Source: Straminergon stramineum
Taxonomy: Eukaryota > Streptophyta > Bryopsida > Hypnales > Calliergonaceae
Direction of reading: 5' to 3'
Assembly (NCBI GenBank): GCA_963920665.1
Contig: OY987271.1
Span: 7,629,350 to 7,693,349 of the forward strand
DNA length: 64,000 bases
In this document: piece after piece, positions 1 to 12,023 of the stretch
How the letters are laid out: each line of letters opens with the position of its first letter
Position numbering within the stretch: position 1 is the stretch's first letter
Program-made: the position numbers and the translations under genes
The notes under the pieces: generated by a model
Seen by the model: the letters and a program-made list of their open reading frames with translations, nothing else
Databases searched by the model: none
Told to the model about the DNA's origin: nothing

Positions 1-235
1 TGAGTAGTGAACATTTTTAAAAAATATTGTGAAATTTTTAAACTTTCCACCATGAGATGCCTATAATCGTGGTTTAGGATAAGCACTTATGCAAATAACT
101 ATAAATTTAGATGTTTAAGATAAGGATTGATGTCTAAGTCATTTAAATCAAAGGTAGAGACCTTTCCTCTATTAATTTGGAGGGTTAATTAAACCAAAAT
201 TTCAAAATTACTTTTTGTGAAAAAAAATTCAAAAA

Positions 236-640
236 AAATAAAATAATGTAGCTCAAAGGGCTCCTTGGATTTGAGGAGCAAATTCGGTTTCCATTCTTAT
301 TTTATTTTTTCAATTTAGCACACAACTCCTCGGAATCCAAGGAGCCCTTCCTTAGTGTTGAGATAAGGCTCCTTGAATCCGAGGAGCCCTTCCATGGTGG
401 TTAGAAAAGGCTCCTTGAATCCACGAAGCCCTTTCTTAGTGTGAAGAGAAGGCTCCTCGAATTTGAAGAGGCATTTTTCGTACCGAAAGACCCTACCTCT
501 ATTATTTTTTGGAGGTTCTTTAAAGGCCTTCAGATCTCTAGAAAGGTCCTTTAGAGTGAATGGAAGGCTCTTTAGAGCTCAAGGAGAGCTCCTTGGAATC
601 CAAGGAGCCTTGTGATGAATAATTTCTTTTGAATATTTTT
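236..640. repeat. Degenerate palindromic repeat cluster (GGCTCCTTGG type)
   Basis: Short units of the form GGCTCCTTG-ATCC-AAGGAGCC recur every few tens of bases, in both senses. Each unit is itself an imperfect palindrome. The same motif recurs at about 2262-2651, 2937-3310, 4380-4760 and 8105-8470, so this is a local family that later insertions have broken up. No reading frame persists through it. It looks like a decayed satellite or the remains of a repeat-rich element. Confidence 0.7.
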
Positions 641-894
641 TTGAAAAAACAAAAAATTATAATTCTTGTACTCCAAATTAATAGTGGGAAGGTGCCTTTG
701 GCAATAAGAAATTGCTCTTGTGTTTCGAGGAGCCATCAGTTGAATAAAATAAAATAAAATAAAATATCCATTTTCGGAAGAAAAATAAAAAATTTATAGC
801 AATAAATTGATATTTCAAAAAATTTACTTTTAGTAATTTTGACATGACTAATTTTAGGTTCGACATGCCTATTTTTATTTAAAAAGTTTTAAAT

Positions 895-953
895 GAGTGC
901 TCAAGTCTAAATGCACATTGCTCAACACTCATCGGTCGTTGCTCTCTACTCAC
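895..953 (+). repeat. Dispersed repeat X, copy 1, left part (split by solo LTR)
   Basis: The segment (ATTGCTCAACACTC, then GTTGCTCTCTACTCAC) matches copies at 7915-7980 and 8780-8840, where it runs on into TTTAGCAA. Here the match stops at 953 and resumes at 2243 (CTCATACTCTAGCA). This copy is therefore the filled site for the intervening insertion. Confidence 0.6.
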
Positions 954-2242
954 TGTCACGACCCTCATCACAAGGCGTGCCCATGCCACCTTGGTGAGCA
1001 AGGGGGAAATTGGGGGTGACTCCCCAAGCCTTGCAAGAGATGAGGTGAGGGGGACTAGGAGTCCCTAGCGATCAGAGCGTGTTAGCGCTCTGATCTGGAC
1101 GAATTTGGGGGCGTGTGATACATTCTTGGAAAAGTCTTGAGGAGACGCTTCTAGCCGCCTAAAGAATGCGTGATTTGGACTTGTGAGTCAAAAGTTATGG
1201 GCGTTCAAAGGTGGGGGTGTCCCGGTGGCATTGGGACACTTAAGGGCTAGGAGGGAGGGGTTCATGAGGAATCCCTCCATGAAGTATGTCATGTAGCATA
1301 TCCTTGGAAAGCTAAGAACACAAGGATGCTAGATTGACAAGCACTACGAGGTTCTAAGGTAGGATCCTCAAGTTATGGCCAAGAGAAGCGCCATGGTGAA
1401 GGCGTGACGCCTCTCCCAATGGACCCGAATCTTTTGAGGGCGATGACTTTGCGAGGACTTGTCCAAATGGGGCAAGTGAGTAGTCCATCGGCATCTGCTT
1501 GTTGAATAGATGTCGAAAATGGGCTTGCATTTGAGATTTGGAGCCCGGACCGCAAAGTTATGCCGGGTGGAAGTTCGGGAGTCCCAAACTAGGGCGAATC
1601 GAGAGAAATAGGGTGGTCTTCCCAAACCAAAGTGGTTTTGGGAGTCCCCTTTGACATACAAGGGGGGGTCTACCGAATTCCACAGAGAGTACTATAGGAG
1701 GGGTTGGTCTCCCTCCTCACTCCCTCTTGGAGCCTTAGTGAGTCCTGGTGACTGAAGGTTGGTAGTGTGGGGTCACCGCCACTCCAAGGCATGATGGAAC
1801 ACTTGTGGGTGTCCCGTGGCACCGGTTGGGTGGAGTCCCACTCCTTGCTAGGCTATGTTGAGGTGTCCCGAATGGTGAGTCCCGGTTAGTGACGAAGTAG
1901 AAAGTAGCAAATACACAAGGAGCCTAGTATGGAGTTGGGATGACACTCAAGGGCGGTTAGGACCATGGTGAGTAGTGCCACCATGGGTCCTTACACAATA
2001 AGATGGAAGTTCCGCCCCATGTTACTTGGTAATATGCCTCGGTGTAATGATGGGTGTGTGTGTGCTAGTAGTCCTAGTGACTGGGACTTAGCACAAAGAG
2101 TTGGAATGGGAGACTAACATTGGATGTGCGTGGCATGTGCAGTGTTAGGAGAGCGTGACCCTTGGTGCCACTAAGGTGTTAAGTGCTTGGAAAGCAAAGG
2201 AAGGTGGACTTAAGGTGGTAAGTGTCACTAAGGGGCGCGACA
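954..2242. mobile_element. Probable solo LTR of a Ty3/gypsy-type retrotransposon
   Basis: The segment begins TGTCACGACC and ends GGGGCGCGACA, that is TG...CA with an imperfect terminal inverted repeat. It is flanked by CTCAC (949-953) and CTCAT (2243-2247), a 5-bp target duplication with one change. It is 1289 bp, distinctly richer in G+C than its surroundings, and carries no gag or pol reading frame. Uninterrupted copies of the flank at 7915-7980 and 8780-8840 give the empty site. Starts of the TGTCACGAC type are common in plant Ty3 elements. Without an internal region the superfamily call is inference. Strand cannot be fixed. Confidence 0.65.
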
Positions 2243-2261
2243 CTCATACTCTAGCATCATT

Positions 2262-2651
2262 GCCTTAGTGTCAAAAGGCTCTTCCAAAGAAGGCTCCTTG
2301 GAACCCAATGAAGGCTCCTTAAATCACAAGAGCCCTTCCTTGGTGCCAAATGGCTCATTGAAGGAAAGTTCTTTGGAAACCAAAAAAGGCTCCTCAAATC
2401 CACGAAGACCTTCTTTAGTGCCGAATAGCTTTCCCAAGAAAGGTTCCTCAGATTCAAATCCGAGGAGCCCTTCCTTGGTGCCAAAGGGCTTTTCCAAGGA
2501 AGGTTTCTTGAATCCAAGGAGCCCTTCCTTGGTGCTAAAGTCTCTCTCAAGTAAGGCTCTTTAAAACCCAAGGAAGGCTCCTCAAATCTAATGAGCCCTT
2601 CCTTAGTGCTTAAATGATCTTCTAAAGAAAGCTCAGATTTGAGGAACCCTT
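2262..2651. repeat. GGCTCCTTGG-type palindromic repeats
   Basis: About six units of roughly 60-70 bp alternate CCAAGGAAGGCTCCTTG with GAGCCCTTCCTTGGTGCC. Long open frames on both strands are a by-product of the repeat and have no recognisable protein. The cluster is interrupted by the MITE at 2652-2936 and continues after it. Confidence 0.7.
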
Positions 2652-2936
2652 CACTAAAGGAAACTATGTTGAACTTGTCAAAAATTGTGTTTTATTCAAC
2701 AGAAAAGTGTGGGTTGGATTTTGTTGAGATCTCTTCGTAATCCAAAATTTTGCATTCTAACACAAAATTTTGCGTTTCTCTTGTCAAATTTTGTGTTGAA
2801 ATGCCAAAACGCAGAATTTTGTGTTATGAAGGGAGAACTCAACAAAATCTAGACTACACTTCTTTGTTGAGTACAACATAGTTTTTGTCAAGTGAAACGC
2901 ACTTTTCGACAATTTAAACATAGTTTTCTTCTAGTG
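2652..2936. mobile_element. CACTA-type MITE (foldback, 285 bp)
   Basis: It starts CACTAAAGGAAACTATGTT and ends with the near reverse complement of that (AACATAGTTTTC...TAGTG). It is flanked on both sides by CTT (2649-2651 and 2937-2939). CACTA ends plus a 3-bp duplication are the signature of the CMC/EnSpm superfamily. The inverted similarity continues inward over about 80 bases, including ATTTTGTTGAG blocks. There is no coding capacity. Confidence 0.8.
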
Positions 2937-3310
2937 CTTTTAGGGGGAAGGCTCTTTGGATCTGAAGAGCCCTTCTTTAGTACCAAAAGGCTCTTCAAAG
3001 ATGAATCCTTGGAACCCAATGAAGTCTTCTCAAATCCAATGAGCTTTCTTTGGTACCAAAAGGCTCTTTTAAAGATTGCTTCTTGAAAACCCAATGAAGG
3101 CTTCTTGAACCCCAATAAAGGCTCTTCATTGGATTGGAGGAGTCCTTCTTTGGTACCAAAGGGCTTTCCCTTAATTTTTTGGTCATGTCATTAGATAGAG
3201 TCTTGTACTATAGAAGACTTTCAAATTAGAAGAGCCATTTCTTGGTGCAATAAAAGCTCTACAAATATAAAGAGCCATGTCTTGGTGCCAAAAGATTCTC
3301 TTTTTCTTTT
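2937..3310. repeat. GGCTCCTTGG-type palindromic repeats (continued)
   Basis: Continuation of the repeat cluster after the CACTA MITE, with repeated GGCTCTT...AAGAGCC and CTTTGGTACCAAA units. It decays into plain AT-rich DNA by about 3310. Confidence 0.6.
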
Positions 3311-3437
3311 TTTCGGTGTCATTTGTGAGACTTTTGGGGTTTTGTTAAAGTCTTTTAGTACCATGGAAGTTTGTGTTGGATCTTTGGAACCTTACCATGA
3401 TGGCAAGAAAATCTCCTTTAATTTTTTAGGTGTGTCA

Positions 3438-4373
3438 GTAACTCCTAAAGTTCCTTGACTATGTTATCACCAAAAACTCTCAAAAATTGCCATTTCTAAT
3501 AGAAGTAACAAATTTTTGAAAAATGTCATTTTTAGATACATGTAATCGTAGGATCTTGTAGTAAGCTATATTGAGAAGATGTAGAAAATTTTCAGAAATT
3601 TCCACCATGTAAATCGCAAGATATTACATTTGAAGTGACAAAAATCATTTTTTTGGCCTTAAGAATAATTGGCCAATTGCACTTCACAAGGTCACATTTG
3701 TATGAAAAAATGTCTAAAATGGATGTGCCTCTTTAGATTCATTCTTCAAGGTAAATTGGCTATATGCTTGAAAATTTTCAGATCATTTGGAATTGTGCAA
3801 CATATAGGAAAAAAATAGTAAGTAGAAAAAAATAGAGAATGATTCAAAATACTAAAATGTTAACAATTTATTAATGGAATTGAAAAATGTCAATCCCAAT
3901 GGTTGTAATGTTGTAATAAAAAATCTACACCTAATTTATTTTTTAAAAATTTTCCCAAAATATTGAAAATTGAGTTAAATAAAGGACTTCAAAGTTTATT
4001 CTAAAGTAGAGAATCGATAATTGCCCGCAAACTAAATCATCTCATAACTTTTGACTCCTTCATCAAAGTGAAATGAATCAAAGCTTTCTATGTCTATAGA
4101 AATTTAGAAAACCAATTTCAAAATTTTATTTTTTGAAAAAGTGATTTTTTCAAATCTACCTGGACTATCCAAGTTGAGAAACAAACTACATATTAGGTCA
4201 TAACTTTTGACTCATATTTCAAAATGTCTTGAAATTTAGTGCATATGAAAGATATTCCTCATCCGCACCTTCCATTAAAGTTTGGACCCAAAACATAGAA
4301 ATCTCTAGCCACACATACATGCCCAAAATTTCTATATTGCTAAAAAACAAAGTTTGGTCCTTTAGGGGTTTAA
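3438..4373 (+). mobile_element. TTAA element A, family 1 (non-autonomous, ~0.94 kb)
   Basis: The left end is a degraded TTAA (GTAA, 3438-3441) followed by CTCCTAAAGTTCCTTGAC. The right end is TTTGGTCCTTTAGGGG followed by TTAA (4370-4373). The interior is alignable along its length with copies at 6187-7119 (inverted), 13147-14660, 31791-32742 and 47136-48048 (inverted). TTAA plus CCC-starting ends resemble piggyBac-type elements. No transposase frame is present. This copy keeps the unoccupied site TTTATTAATGG (3868-3878), which is occupied in the copy at 13147. Confidence 0.75.
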
Positions 4374-6186
4374 AGTACTTTTAAATCTTTGTGAAGGTCC
4401 TCAGGAGCCAAAGGAAGGCTTTTCAGATCAAAAGAGACATTTTTTGGTGCCAAAAGGACTCTCTCTTATTTTTTTTGGTGTTAGTTTTTCTTTGTTAAGG
4501 TCTTTTGATGCCATGCCTGGAAACCTCCTTTGGTGCTTAAAGAATCTCTTGAAAGTTTTTTGGTTGTCCTTAGAAAGATTCTTGGTTCTATGTGAAGGGC
4601 TCTAGATACCATAGGAGGGTCTTTTGAAGTCTAATAACCTATCCCTAGTGCCAAGGGACCTTTCATCAAAGGAATTTGGGGGCTCATTTGAAGAATTTTT
4701 AATTCTTTGTGAAGGGCTCAAGGTGCAAGGGAGGATCCTAGGGCCCCTTTGTTGGTGCCACCTATGCTACTTGCAAAGCATATATAGTTTGGATATTAAT
4801 TTAAGCACCGTTTGTACTTTTTTAAGTACTAAGTTCAATAGAATCAAAATTCTTGCTTTCTTTTGTATTTAAGCTTCATCTTAGTATTTCAACTACTCTT
4901 GTTCTTATTTAGGAATGTTTTCACCCCATGAATAGTCATTCATTTCCAAGTAATGAAAAATTAGTCCAAGTGTAGGACTTTAAGCACAGTCTATGTAGAC
5001 CATGTTTCTACTAGTGATTATTTAATCAACCAATGTCTATGATTTTTATGAGGATAATATGGAAGACACAAATGTTTTAATGGAAGCTCAATGAAAAATG
5101 AGAAAAATATAGGAAGAAGTATGAAAAAAAATTCAAAGGCATGTACAAAAGAGCTAGAGGAAGTACTAGGTTGCATCATGTAACCTTGTTGCATAGGTAT
5201 GCTACGTCCTCAAGGAGTCAAGGATCCTTTAATCTTTATTTCTTCTCTAAAAAAATAGCTTTTTTTAATGAAGAAATTATTCTATCCTTCATCTTTTTAT
5301 ATTCTTTGGAAAAGATTACTTGAATGCTACATTTTTATGTGAAGTAAATTTTATTCATTCTTATTGGTGGCTTAACTTGTAAGGTCCCAAAGGCTTGTTT
5401 TCATCAAGAAAACACAAAAAAAATTCATTTTTGTTTCAACTTTTCAAAAATGAATTCTATAAGTTATTTTTTCTAAAAAATGTTTTGATTCCATAAAAAA
5501 ACAAGATTGTCCATAATTTTCTCAATTTACACTAGTTTGAATAGAATTAATCCAAGCTTTACATTTTCACAAAAATAGAATCTTTGAGAAAGAAATTAAA
5601 AATTAAAAAATTCATCTTTTTGTGATTTTTTGGGTGCTACCCTTGGATTCCTTGAACTACATTTTAGACTTAGAGTGGCATAACTTTTGCTCTTAGGCAA
5701 TGATTGAAATAAGAATTATATTTCTAGAAAGCTTATGTGATTTTCTATCTTCAAAAAATGTTTTAGAAAATCATGATAAGAGTTGATGCCACACAAGCCT
5801 ATCCTAATTCTCAAGGACTTTGGGACTAACGTGGGTACACCTAAAAGTGTCAAAAGTTGGGCTGTGGTTAATTTGAAGGTGAAGTAGTTAGTAATGAATA
5901 CAAGGAAGCAAAGAGATTTGTAGAAAATGAAGAAATGTAAAATCAATTTTTTGATTTTGGCAAATTTTAGATTACAATAGGGGGCCAAAGTTTTGGAAGT
6001 AGAGTGTTTAAAAGAGCTCATAAGCAGCCTTCAAAGTGAGCAATCACATTCAAAAGCTCCCCGTCCCAAGGTGTTAGAAGCAAAAGAGATGGAGTTGAAA
6101 TCAAATGGTTAATGCTCCAAAAACATATGCAAGCTCATTAACCAACTAGGTACGGAAAGGCTTGTTCAAATAAATAAATAAGCTAG
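4374..6186. other. Intergenic; repeat remnants, no gene seen
   Basis: From 4380 to 4760 there are worn GGCTCCTTGG-type units. From 4760 to 6186 the DNA is AT-rich and carries only short chance frames without recognisable products. Confidence 0.5.
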
Positions 6187-7119
6187 TTAACCCCTAAAGG
6201 ACCAAGGTGTGTTTTTTGGCAACATAACTTTTCTGGGCAGGTACGTGTGACTAGAGATTTCCATGTTTTTGGCCCAAACTTTAATAGAAGGTGTGGATGA
6301 GGAATATCTTTCATGTGCACTAAATTTCAGGGCATTCGGAAATATGAGTCAAAAGTTATAGCCTAATATGTAGTTTGTTTCTCAACTCGGGCAGTCTGGG
6401 CAGATCTGAAAAAATCATTTTTTTCAAAAATAAAAATTTAAAATTGGTTTTCTAGATTTATATATGCATAGAAAGCTTTGAATCATTCCATTTTGATCAA
6501 TGAGTCAAAAGTTATGAGATGTTTTAGTTTGCGGGCAAGTATGGATTCTCTACTCTAAAATAAACTTTGAAGACCGTTATTTAACTCAATTTTCAATATT
6601 TTTTGAAAAAAATAAAATCATTAGATGTAGATTGTTTATAACAACATTCCAACCCTTGGGATTGGGATTTTTCAATTTCATTAATAAATTGTTAACAATT
6701 TCGTATTTTGAATCATTCTCTACATCTTTCTACTTACTATTTTTTTCCTATATGTTGCACAATTCCAAATGATCTGAAAATTTTCAAGCATGTAGCCAAC
6801 TTGCCTTGAAGAATGGATCCAAAGAAGCACCACCGTTTTGGACATTTTTTCATACAAATGTGACCTTGTGAAGTGCAGCTGCCCGTTTTTTCACAGGGCT
6901 CAAAAAATGATTTTTGTCACTTCAAATGCTAATATCTTGCAATCTACGTGGTGGAATTTTCTGAAATTTTTTCCACACCTTCTCAATCTAGTTTACTACA
7001 AGATCATACGGTTACATGTGTCCAAAAACTATATTTTTCAAAAATTTGGTACTTGTATTAGAAATGGCAGTTTTTGAGGGTTTTTGGTGATAACATAGTC
7101 AAGGAACTTTAGGGGTTAA
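6187..7119 (-). mobile_element. TTAA element B, family 1 (intact ends)
   Basis: Both flanks are exact TTAA (6187-6190 and 7116-7119). The left end reads CCCCTAAAGGACCAAGG; the right end is the reverse complement of CCCCTAAAGTTCCTTGAC. Inside these nearly identical 9-bp termini the two ends diverge, as in the sister copies. It lies in the opposite orientation to element A. At 933 bp with both TTAA, it is the best-preserved simple copy of family 1 here. Confidence 0.82.
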
Positions 7120-7914
7120 CCAACCAGAAATGAGTGCGTGTTAGAGATTTAAAGCATTGATTCATTTGAGCTTTGAAGCTTAGCACATGTACCAAAAGCA
7201 TCAATCCTTCTTTGAAGAACCACTCACAAGGGGCCTTGAAAATTTTCAATATGTGATGAAGCCATTTGGGGGCTTATTTTAGACTGTGCTTTAAAGTACA
7301 ACATGATTTTGGGAGTACCCACTGTATAGGACTTTAGGGGTCAATGCATATGATTGAGGTTCTATGCACAATGTAAAAAATTCTATATTTTTAGCTCATA
7401 GATAGTAATTGGAACATGTGTGCATTGAATCTATTTCTTTCAAGTTTCAATTAGCAATGTGTTGGTCTATCTAATGGCAAAATGTAATTAGAACTCATAA
7501 ATATTGGTGTTAGCATAGGAATAAATTTATCAACCTTAGACCTTAGTAATGCTTGAAGGAAATTATAATCTTTCATTGGAAACAATACCTTCCTTGAAAT
7601 GGTTTTATAATGCCATATAAATACAAGTCTCTAGTTTCCAAAAATCTATCTATCGTCACTTTAAGGTACTTGGACATCAACCCTTATCTTAAACAACTAA
7701 GTTTTTAGTCCCATTCAATAGTCATCCATCATGTAATGCAATGAACAATATATTTATTTCATCCAACAAAGTCAACTACAAAAAATTCATTCATATCCGT
7801 TCATTCCCATTCATCCTCTTTAGATTCATTTATAGCCATATCTTTTTACAGAACCACAAATATAGACATCATTCATATGTTGAGAAGTTTTAAATTTTCC
7901 ACAAGTTTTTCTAA

Positions 7915-7980
7915 AAGCGCTCATCATTCATTGTTCAATGCATAATGTTTGTTGCTCCCTACTCATACTTTAGCAATGTT
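7915..7980 (+). repeat. Dispersed repeat X, copy 2 (empty-site reference)
   Basis: The segment TTGCTCCCTACTCATACTTTAGCAA runs uninterrupted across the position at which copy 1 (895-953) is split by the solo LTR. It is useful only as the pre-insertion allele; no function is apparent. Confidence 0.55.
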
Positions 7981-8104
7981 GCATCCTTAGATCCAATGAT
8001 GGATGAAGGACTATAATTTTTTCCTCTTAATTTCTTATCCTTAAGCCTTCCATTTAACAAAGCATAGTCTTCAATTTTCAAATTGTTAAGATTTTTGCAA
8101 CTCA

Positions 8105-8470
8105 CAAAGAATCTTTTTGGAACCGAGGAGGCTCATGGATCCATATGTGCTTATAAGAGTCTTCTCGAAACCAAAGAGGCACTTAGGCCATCTTTATTCT
8201 TTATTATCATCTCCTTTTGAGCCTCCTCAGAATTAAGCAGGCTTTTAGGGCCCCCTTAAAAATGAGGTATGTTAGATGACTTACTCTCTAATCAATTTGT
8301 AGGAGTGTTTGGAATGATTGTTTGGGTGGGCTTTGCCAATCCAAAGAAAAATGCATGTGAGTTTGAGACTTCACCAATCTAATTCAAGCCATTCATGCTT
8401 ATGATTATTGTCTCCCTAAGAGCCTCCTTAGAACCAAGGAGGTTGGTAGGACCCTTCATAAAAGGCTAAT
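8105..8470. repeat. Sparse GGCTCCTTGG-type repeat remnants
   Basis: Worn units such as AACCGAGGAGGCTC, CTCGAAACCAAAGAGGC and GCCTCCTTAGAACCAAGGAGG. They are related to the clusters in the first 5 kb but more diverged. Confidence 0.45.
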
Positions 8471-8779
8471 ATGTCTGCATTACAATGCAAACAATTTACA
8501 TCACTTGCATCCATATCAAATGAATGCACCTTATTTGGCTTTAAATTAGATGTTTTATGATGTCATTGACTTTTTTAATATAAAAAATTTTAGGATGGAA
8601 TTTTTTTCATCCACCAACTTTCATCTACTTTCATTTGCTATCATCTTCATCCATCCAAAGCAATGGATGAAATAAGTGACCTACATCCAAATTTATATTT
8701 TTTTCTAAAACTTCATTTCTAAGTATAGAATTAATGGTAATTATGACATTTAAAAAATATAATAATTAAGAAGCTTATT

Positions 8780-8840
8780 ACTCAAATGCAACCATTCATT
8801 GCTCATCGCTCGTTGTTCCTTGCTCACACTTTAGCAACCC
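8780..8840 (+). repeat. Dispersed repeat X, copy 3
   Basis: Matches copies 1 and 2 (CATTGCTCATCGCTCG, then TTGCTCACACTTTAGCAA). Here the pentamer at the LTR target position is CTCAC, identical to the left target duplication flanking the solo LTR. Confidence 0.5.
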
Positions 8841-11370
8841 TGTTAGGTACATAGTTTATAATAAATAATATTCTTTGAATTCTAAATAAGACACCTAAAA
8901 GAAAGATTGCAAAGGTAATTGAATTGGTGTTGGCTAGCATTCGATAAGTGGCTTAGACAACATCAATAATAAGTGCAAGTAAAAATATAAAAAATAAAAT
9001 GGACTCAATTGAATACAAATGAATATACAAGAAATCAACATAGCATTTTGAAAACATAATACCATTGATTTCTTCTTATTTAAAAGTGGAATGTACAAGC
9101 TCCAAGTCAATATGCATTAGTTGGGATTCAACTGCCTTGGAGGGCCGTTTTAGACCAGTTCCTCAAGCTAAGAACCAGCTAGGATTGGCCAAAATTTAAA
9201 ACTATGAAAAAATTATTAAAAAATAAAACAAATAATAAATAAATAATATGGATTTTTTTTTCAAAAATAATATTTCAAAAATAATTTTTTATTATTATCT
9301 AATGTGGCTATCACCTGACCATGTCATTGAGTTGCTCTGGCTGAGTTCCCACAGTCTGAGAACTTGTGGGAACTTGTGGTCTTTTGCAAGAGCTCATTCT
9401 CTTCTAATGTTTGAAGGTGAACAAATGAAACTCAAATTTATGCAACAAGTCAACAACCATTATTGCCTATTCAAATGATAGCAAATTATATATCATCCAA
9501 CAACTAGTAGCCAATGAAATTGCAAATGTGCATATGCCTAATTTTGAACTGATATCATTATATTCTACACTACAATTGGAAATGCAATTCAACAATAAAT
9601 TACAAATATATGATATATCAAATAGATCAAAGTGATTAGATGCCATTTCCAAACTTTCAGAAAGTTATAGAGAACTATGTATTGACTATTGACTAGCACC
9701 CAAAAAAAGAACCCAAGAAAGTGGATGGCTTATCAACTATCGATTGATAGCTAATCCGTAGAGAAAGAAATCTAGTGTTAGATGGTAGATGACAACCACT
9801 TTACACAAGTTCACTTGCTACTTTAATCTTCTCCATCATCATCAATATCTCAATTGACTATGCCGCTAATAGCTTCGAAGTTTGTGAAGGCTATAGTAAG
9901 TGAAGCCTCATGAATGACATGAATAGTTAGAGATCCTCTCTTCTTGTGCGAGGGCTTTCAATAGGAGAACATGATAATGCTTACATTAACTACTTGGGGA
10001 AGATACAATTCCTTTTGCCATCTATGAGGCCAATACTTCCTTACAACCATGCATTTATCCTCTTTTGTGGCTTTCATTGGAATCCACCATTCTACCTTCA
10101 CATTCCTATAAGTTGAATCTTAGATTAAGTCAATACATTCCAACACTTATCCAAGCCAAATATGAAGGTAATTGTTTTCACAAGGTTGATAGAGAATAAA
10201 GTCCCCAAGTAGTGTGTTTCAAAAGGGATTAAATCTCACTTTTGGTATGTCCTGAGCATGACCATATATAATGGATAGGATTCCATTTCAACCTTCATAG
10301 TGATGTCTTTTGGATTTTGTGAATTAGTTCAAGTATTATTAAATATTGCAATATAATCTTGTATCTAGTTTAAGGTGGCCAAAACCCCTCTTGAAGTTGT
10401 GATTTCTGAAGGAATAGTAGGCAATTTAGGATGAATCTTTGCAAAGATCCGCATCCAATATGCAATACAACTGGCCATTTGATCAAAGTACCTTTTTTCC
10501 TTACCATACTAGATTTCCAAAGATCAATATACTTAGCAATTCCACTATTAATGAAGCTCTATTTTGGGATGCATTCACTAGCCCTTGCAATGTCCTTTTT
10601 GGCATTTAGCTTCTTTGCATTGACCTCAACATTTTCCCTACAAGGCCTTGAACAAAACATAGTTAGGTTTACGAGTTAGAATCCTGTGATTGCCTTGAGC
10701 ATCTATAATTGATATTTTGATCGGTTTCAGCTAGGAGGAAGCCATAGTGAATATGTTGCTCATTTCTTGTTGAAACGTACTAATTCCAATAGTGATATTA
10801 TTCTAGAAATCAACCTAAACCATGTACAACTTTTTTTGAATATTTGTAAGAAATGAGTTCATAAATGGATCTAATTCATTATTTTCTTAAGAATTTGTTG
10901 AGATTTCTTCATTACAAAGTTTAGAACCTGCGGATTGTCCACAGTTATCATGTGGTTATTGTTGTTTCATGTGTGCGCACATTAATTTTCAATTTATCGC
11001 ATCATTATGATGTACTTGATTACAACAACAATTTGGCACTACATTATAATTGGTATTAACTACGTAGCTTCTATACATTAATCAAATGAATGAAAAAGAT
11101 ACAAATTATGCATGTAAATTAGTTATCATTGTTGTGCATTTTATATGCATTTTATTAAAATCCATGAAAATAATGTTGTTGCTCTATAAATTGTAATACC
11201 TCTTATTAAATGGTGCAATTATCAAGATATAAATTGAAATTCATTTGAGTATACATTAATCAAGTGCTTTCATTTTGTTGATTGAGTTCATATGCAATTC
11301 ACTATTGTAGCTTCAGAATGAACTACAAAAACAACAAATATGACCAACAATTCCATGATTACTATAGGCC
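8841..11370. other. Intergenic; possibly decayed coding DNA on - strand
   Basis: No intact gene. Between about 9700 and 10700, - strand translation gives protein-like stretches in shifting frames broken by stops, as expected for an old retroelement or gene remnant. I cannot name a family. The rest is AT-rich and featureless to me. Confidence 0.3.
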
Positions 11371-11510
11371 ATTAAACTTAAGCTTGAACTGAATCCATCA
11401 ATAAGCCACCAAGAAACTTCTCAGTGAAGTAAAGGAGTCTACTCATTGGCACTAAATTTTAGCTTGAATAGAATTCATCAATAGGCCACCAAGAAACTTG
11501 ATGTAGAGAA
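11371..11510 (+). repeat. Direct duplication, ~88-bp period
   Basis: The text around CATCAATAAGCCACCAAG (near 11395) recurs as CATCAATAGGCCACCAAG (near 11485), with matching flanks. This is a two-copy tandem duplication with a few substitutions. Confidence 0.6.
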
Positions 11511-11643
11511 AGAATCTCCTCTTTAAATCTTGGTGAGAATAGGGGGTGGAGAGGCCCTTTTTATACTCAAATCCATTCAATGAACACTCAAAGGATATAG
11601 GATAAATTGAACATGAGAGCTTGACTGCTCATTGCCAAAACAT

Positions 11644-12023
11644 AGGAATTCTATTGACAGTAAAAATTTATACCTCATTTACCCATAGTAGAATAATTTT
11701 TTTCAAAAAACTTTGAAATAAGAAAAGTTGTGAAATCAATCTAGTTTTCATTTTTTAAAACATGCTTGAGATTTAGAGCCTTCAATCAAAATTTATGGAT
11801 AAAATTTAGAGAGAATGTTTGAAAATGTCCAAAAAATTGTCCCTTCCAACTTGTCTTTGAACTTTGTCAATAACTTTTGATTGGAGGCTTTAAATCTCAA
11901 ACACATTTAAAAAAAATTAAAGCTAGATTGATTTAACAAATTTTTTTATTTCAAATTTTTTTGAAAAAAATTATTCTACTATCCCTAAATGAGATTTGAA
12001 TTTCTACTATCAACACAATTCCT
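11644..12023. repeat. Long hairpin / foldback element, arms ~170 bp
   Basis: The left arm, from AGGAATTCTATTGACAGT through AGTAGAATAATTTTTTTC and TGAGATTTAGAGCCT, is the near reverse complement of the right arm ending ATCAACACAATTCCT. Most positions pair over about 170 bases per arm, with a loop near 11820-11870. It may be a foldback MITE, but no convincing target duplication was found. If transcribed it would make a long double-stranded RNA. Confidence 0.7.

Noticed and set aside
2257..2571. Open frames on both strands rich in Ser/Lys/Pro or Leu/Arg
   Set aside because: They are translations of the palindromic repeat unit and show only its periodicity.
6838..7077. Similar ~70-80-residue open frames in family 1 copies (here, at 13215-13427 and 31812-32042)
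   Set aside because: They start at TTG or other non-ATG codons, differ in length, are broken in other copies, and are explained by DNA-level homology of the element ends. No transposase motif is present.
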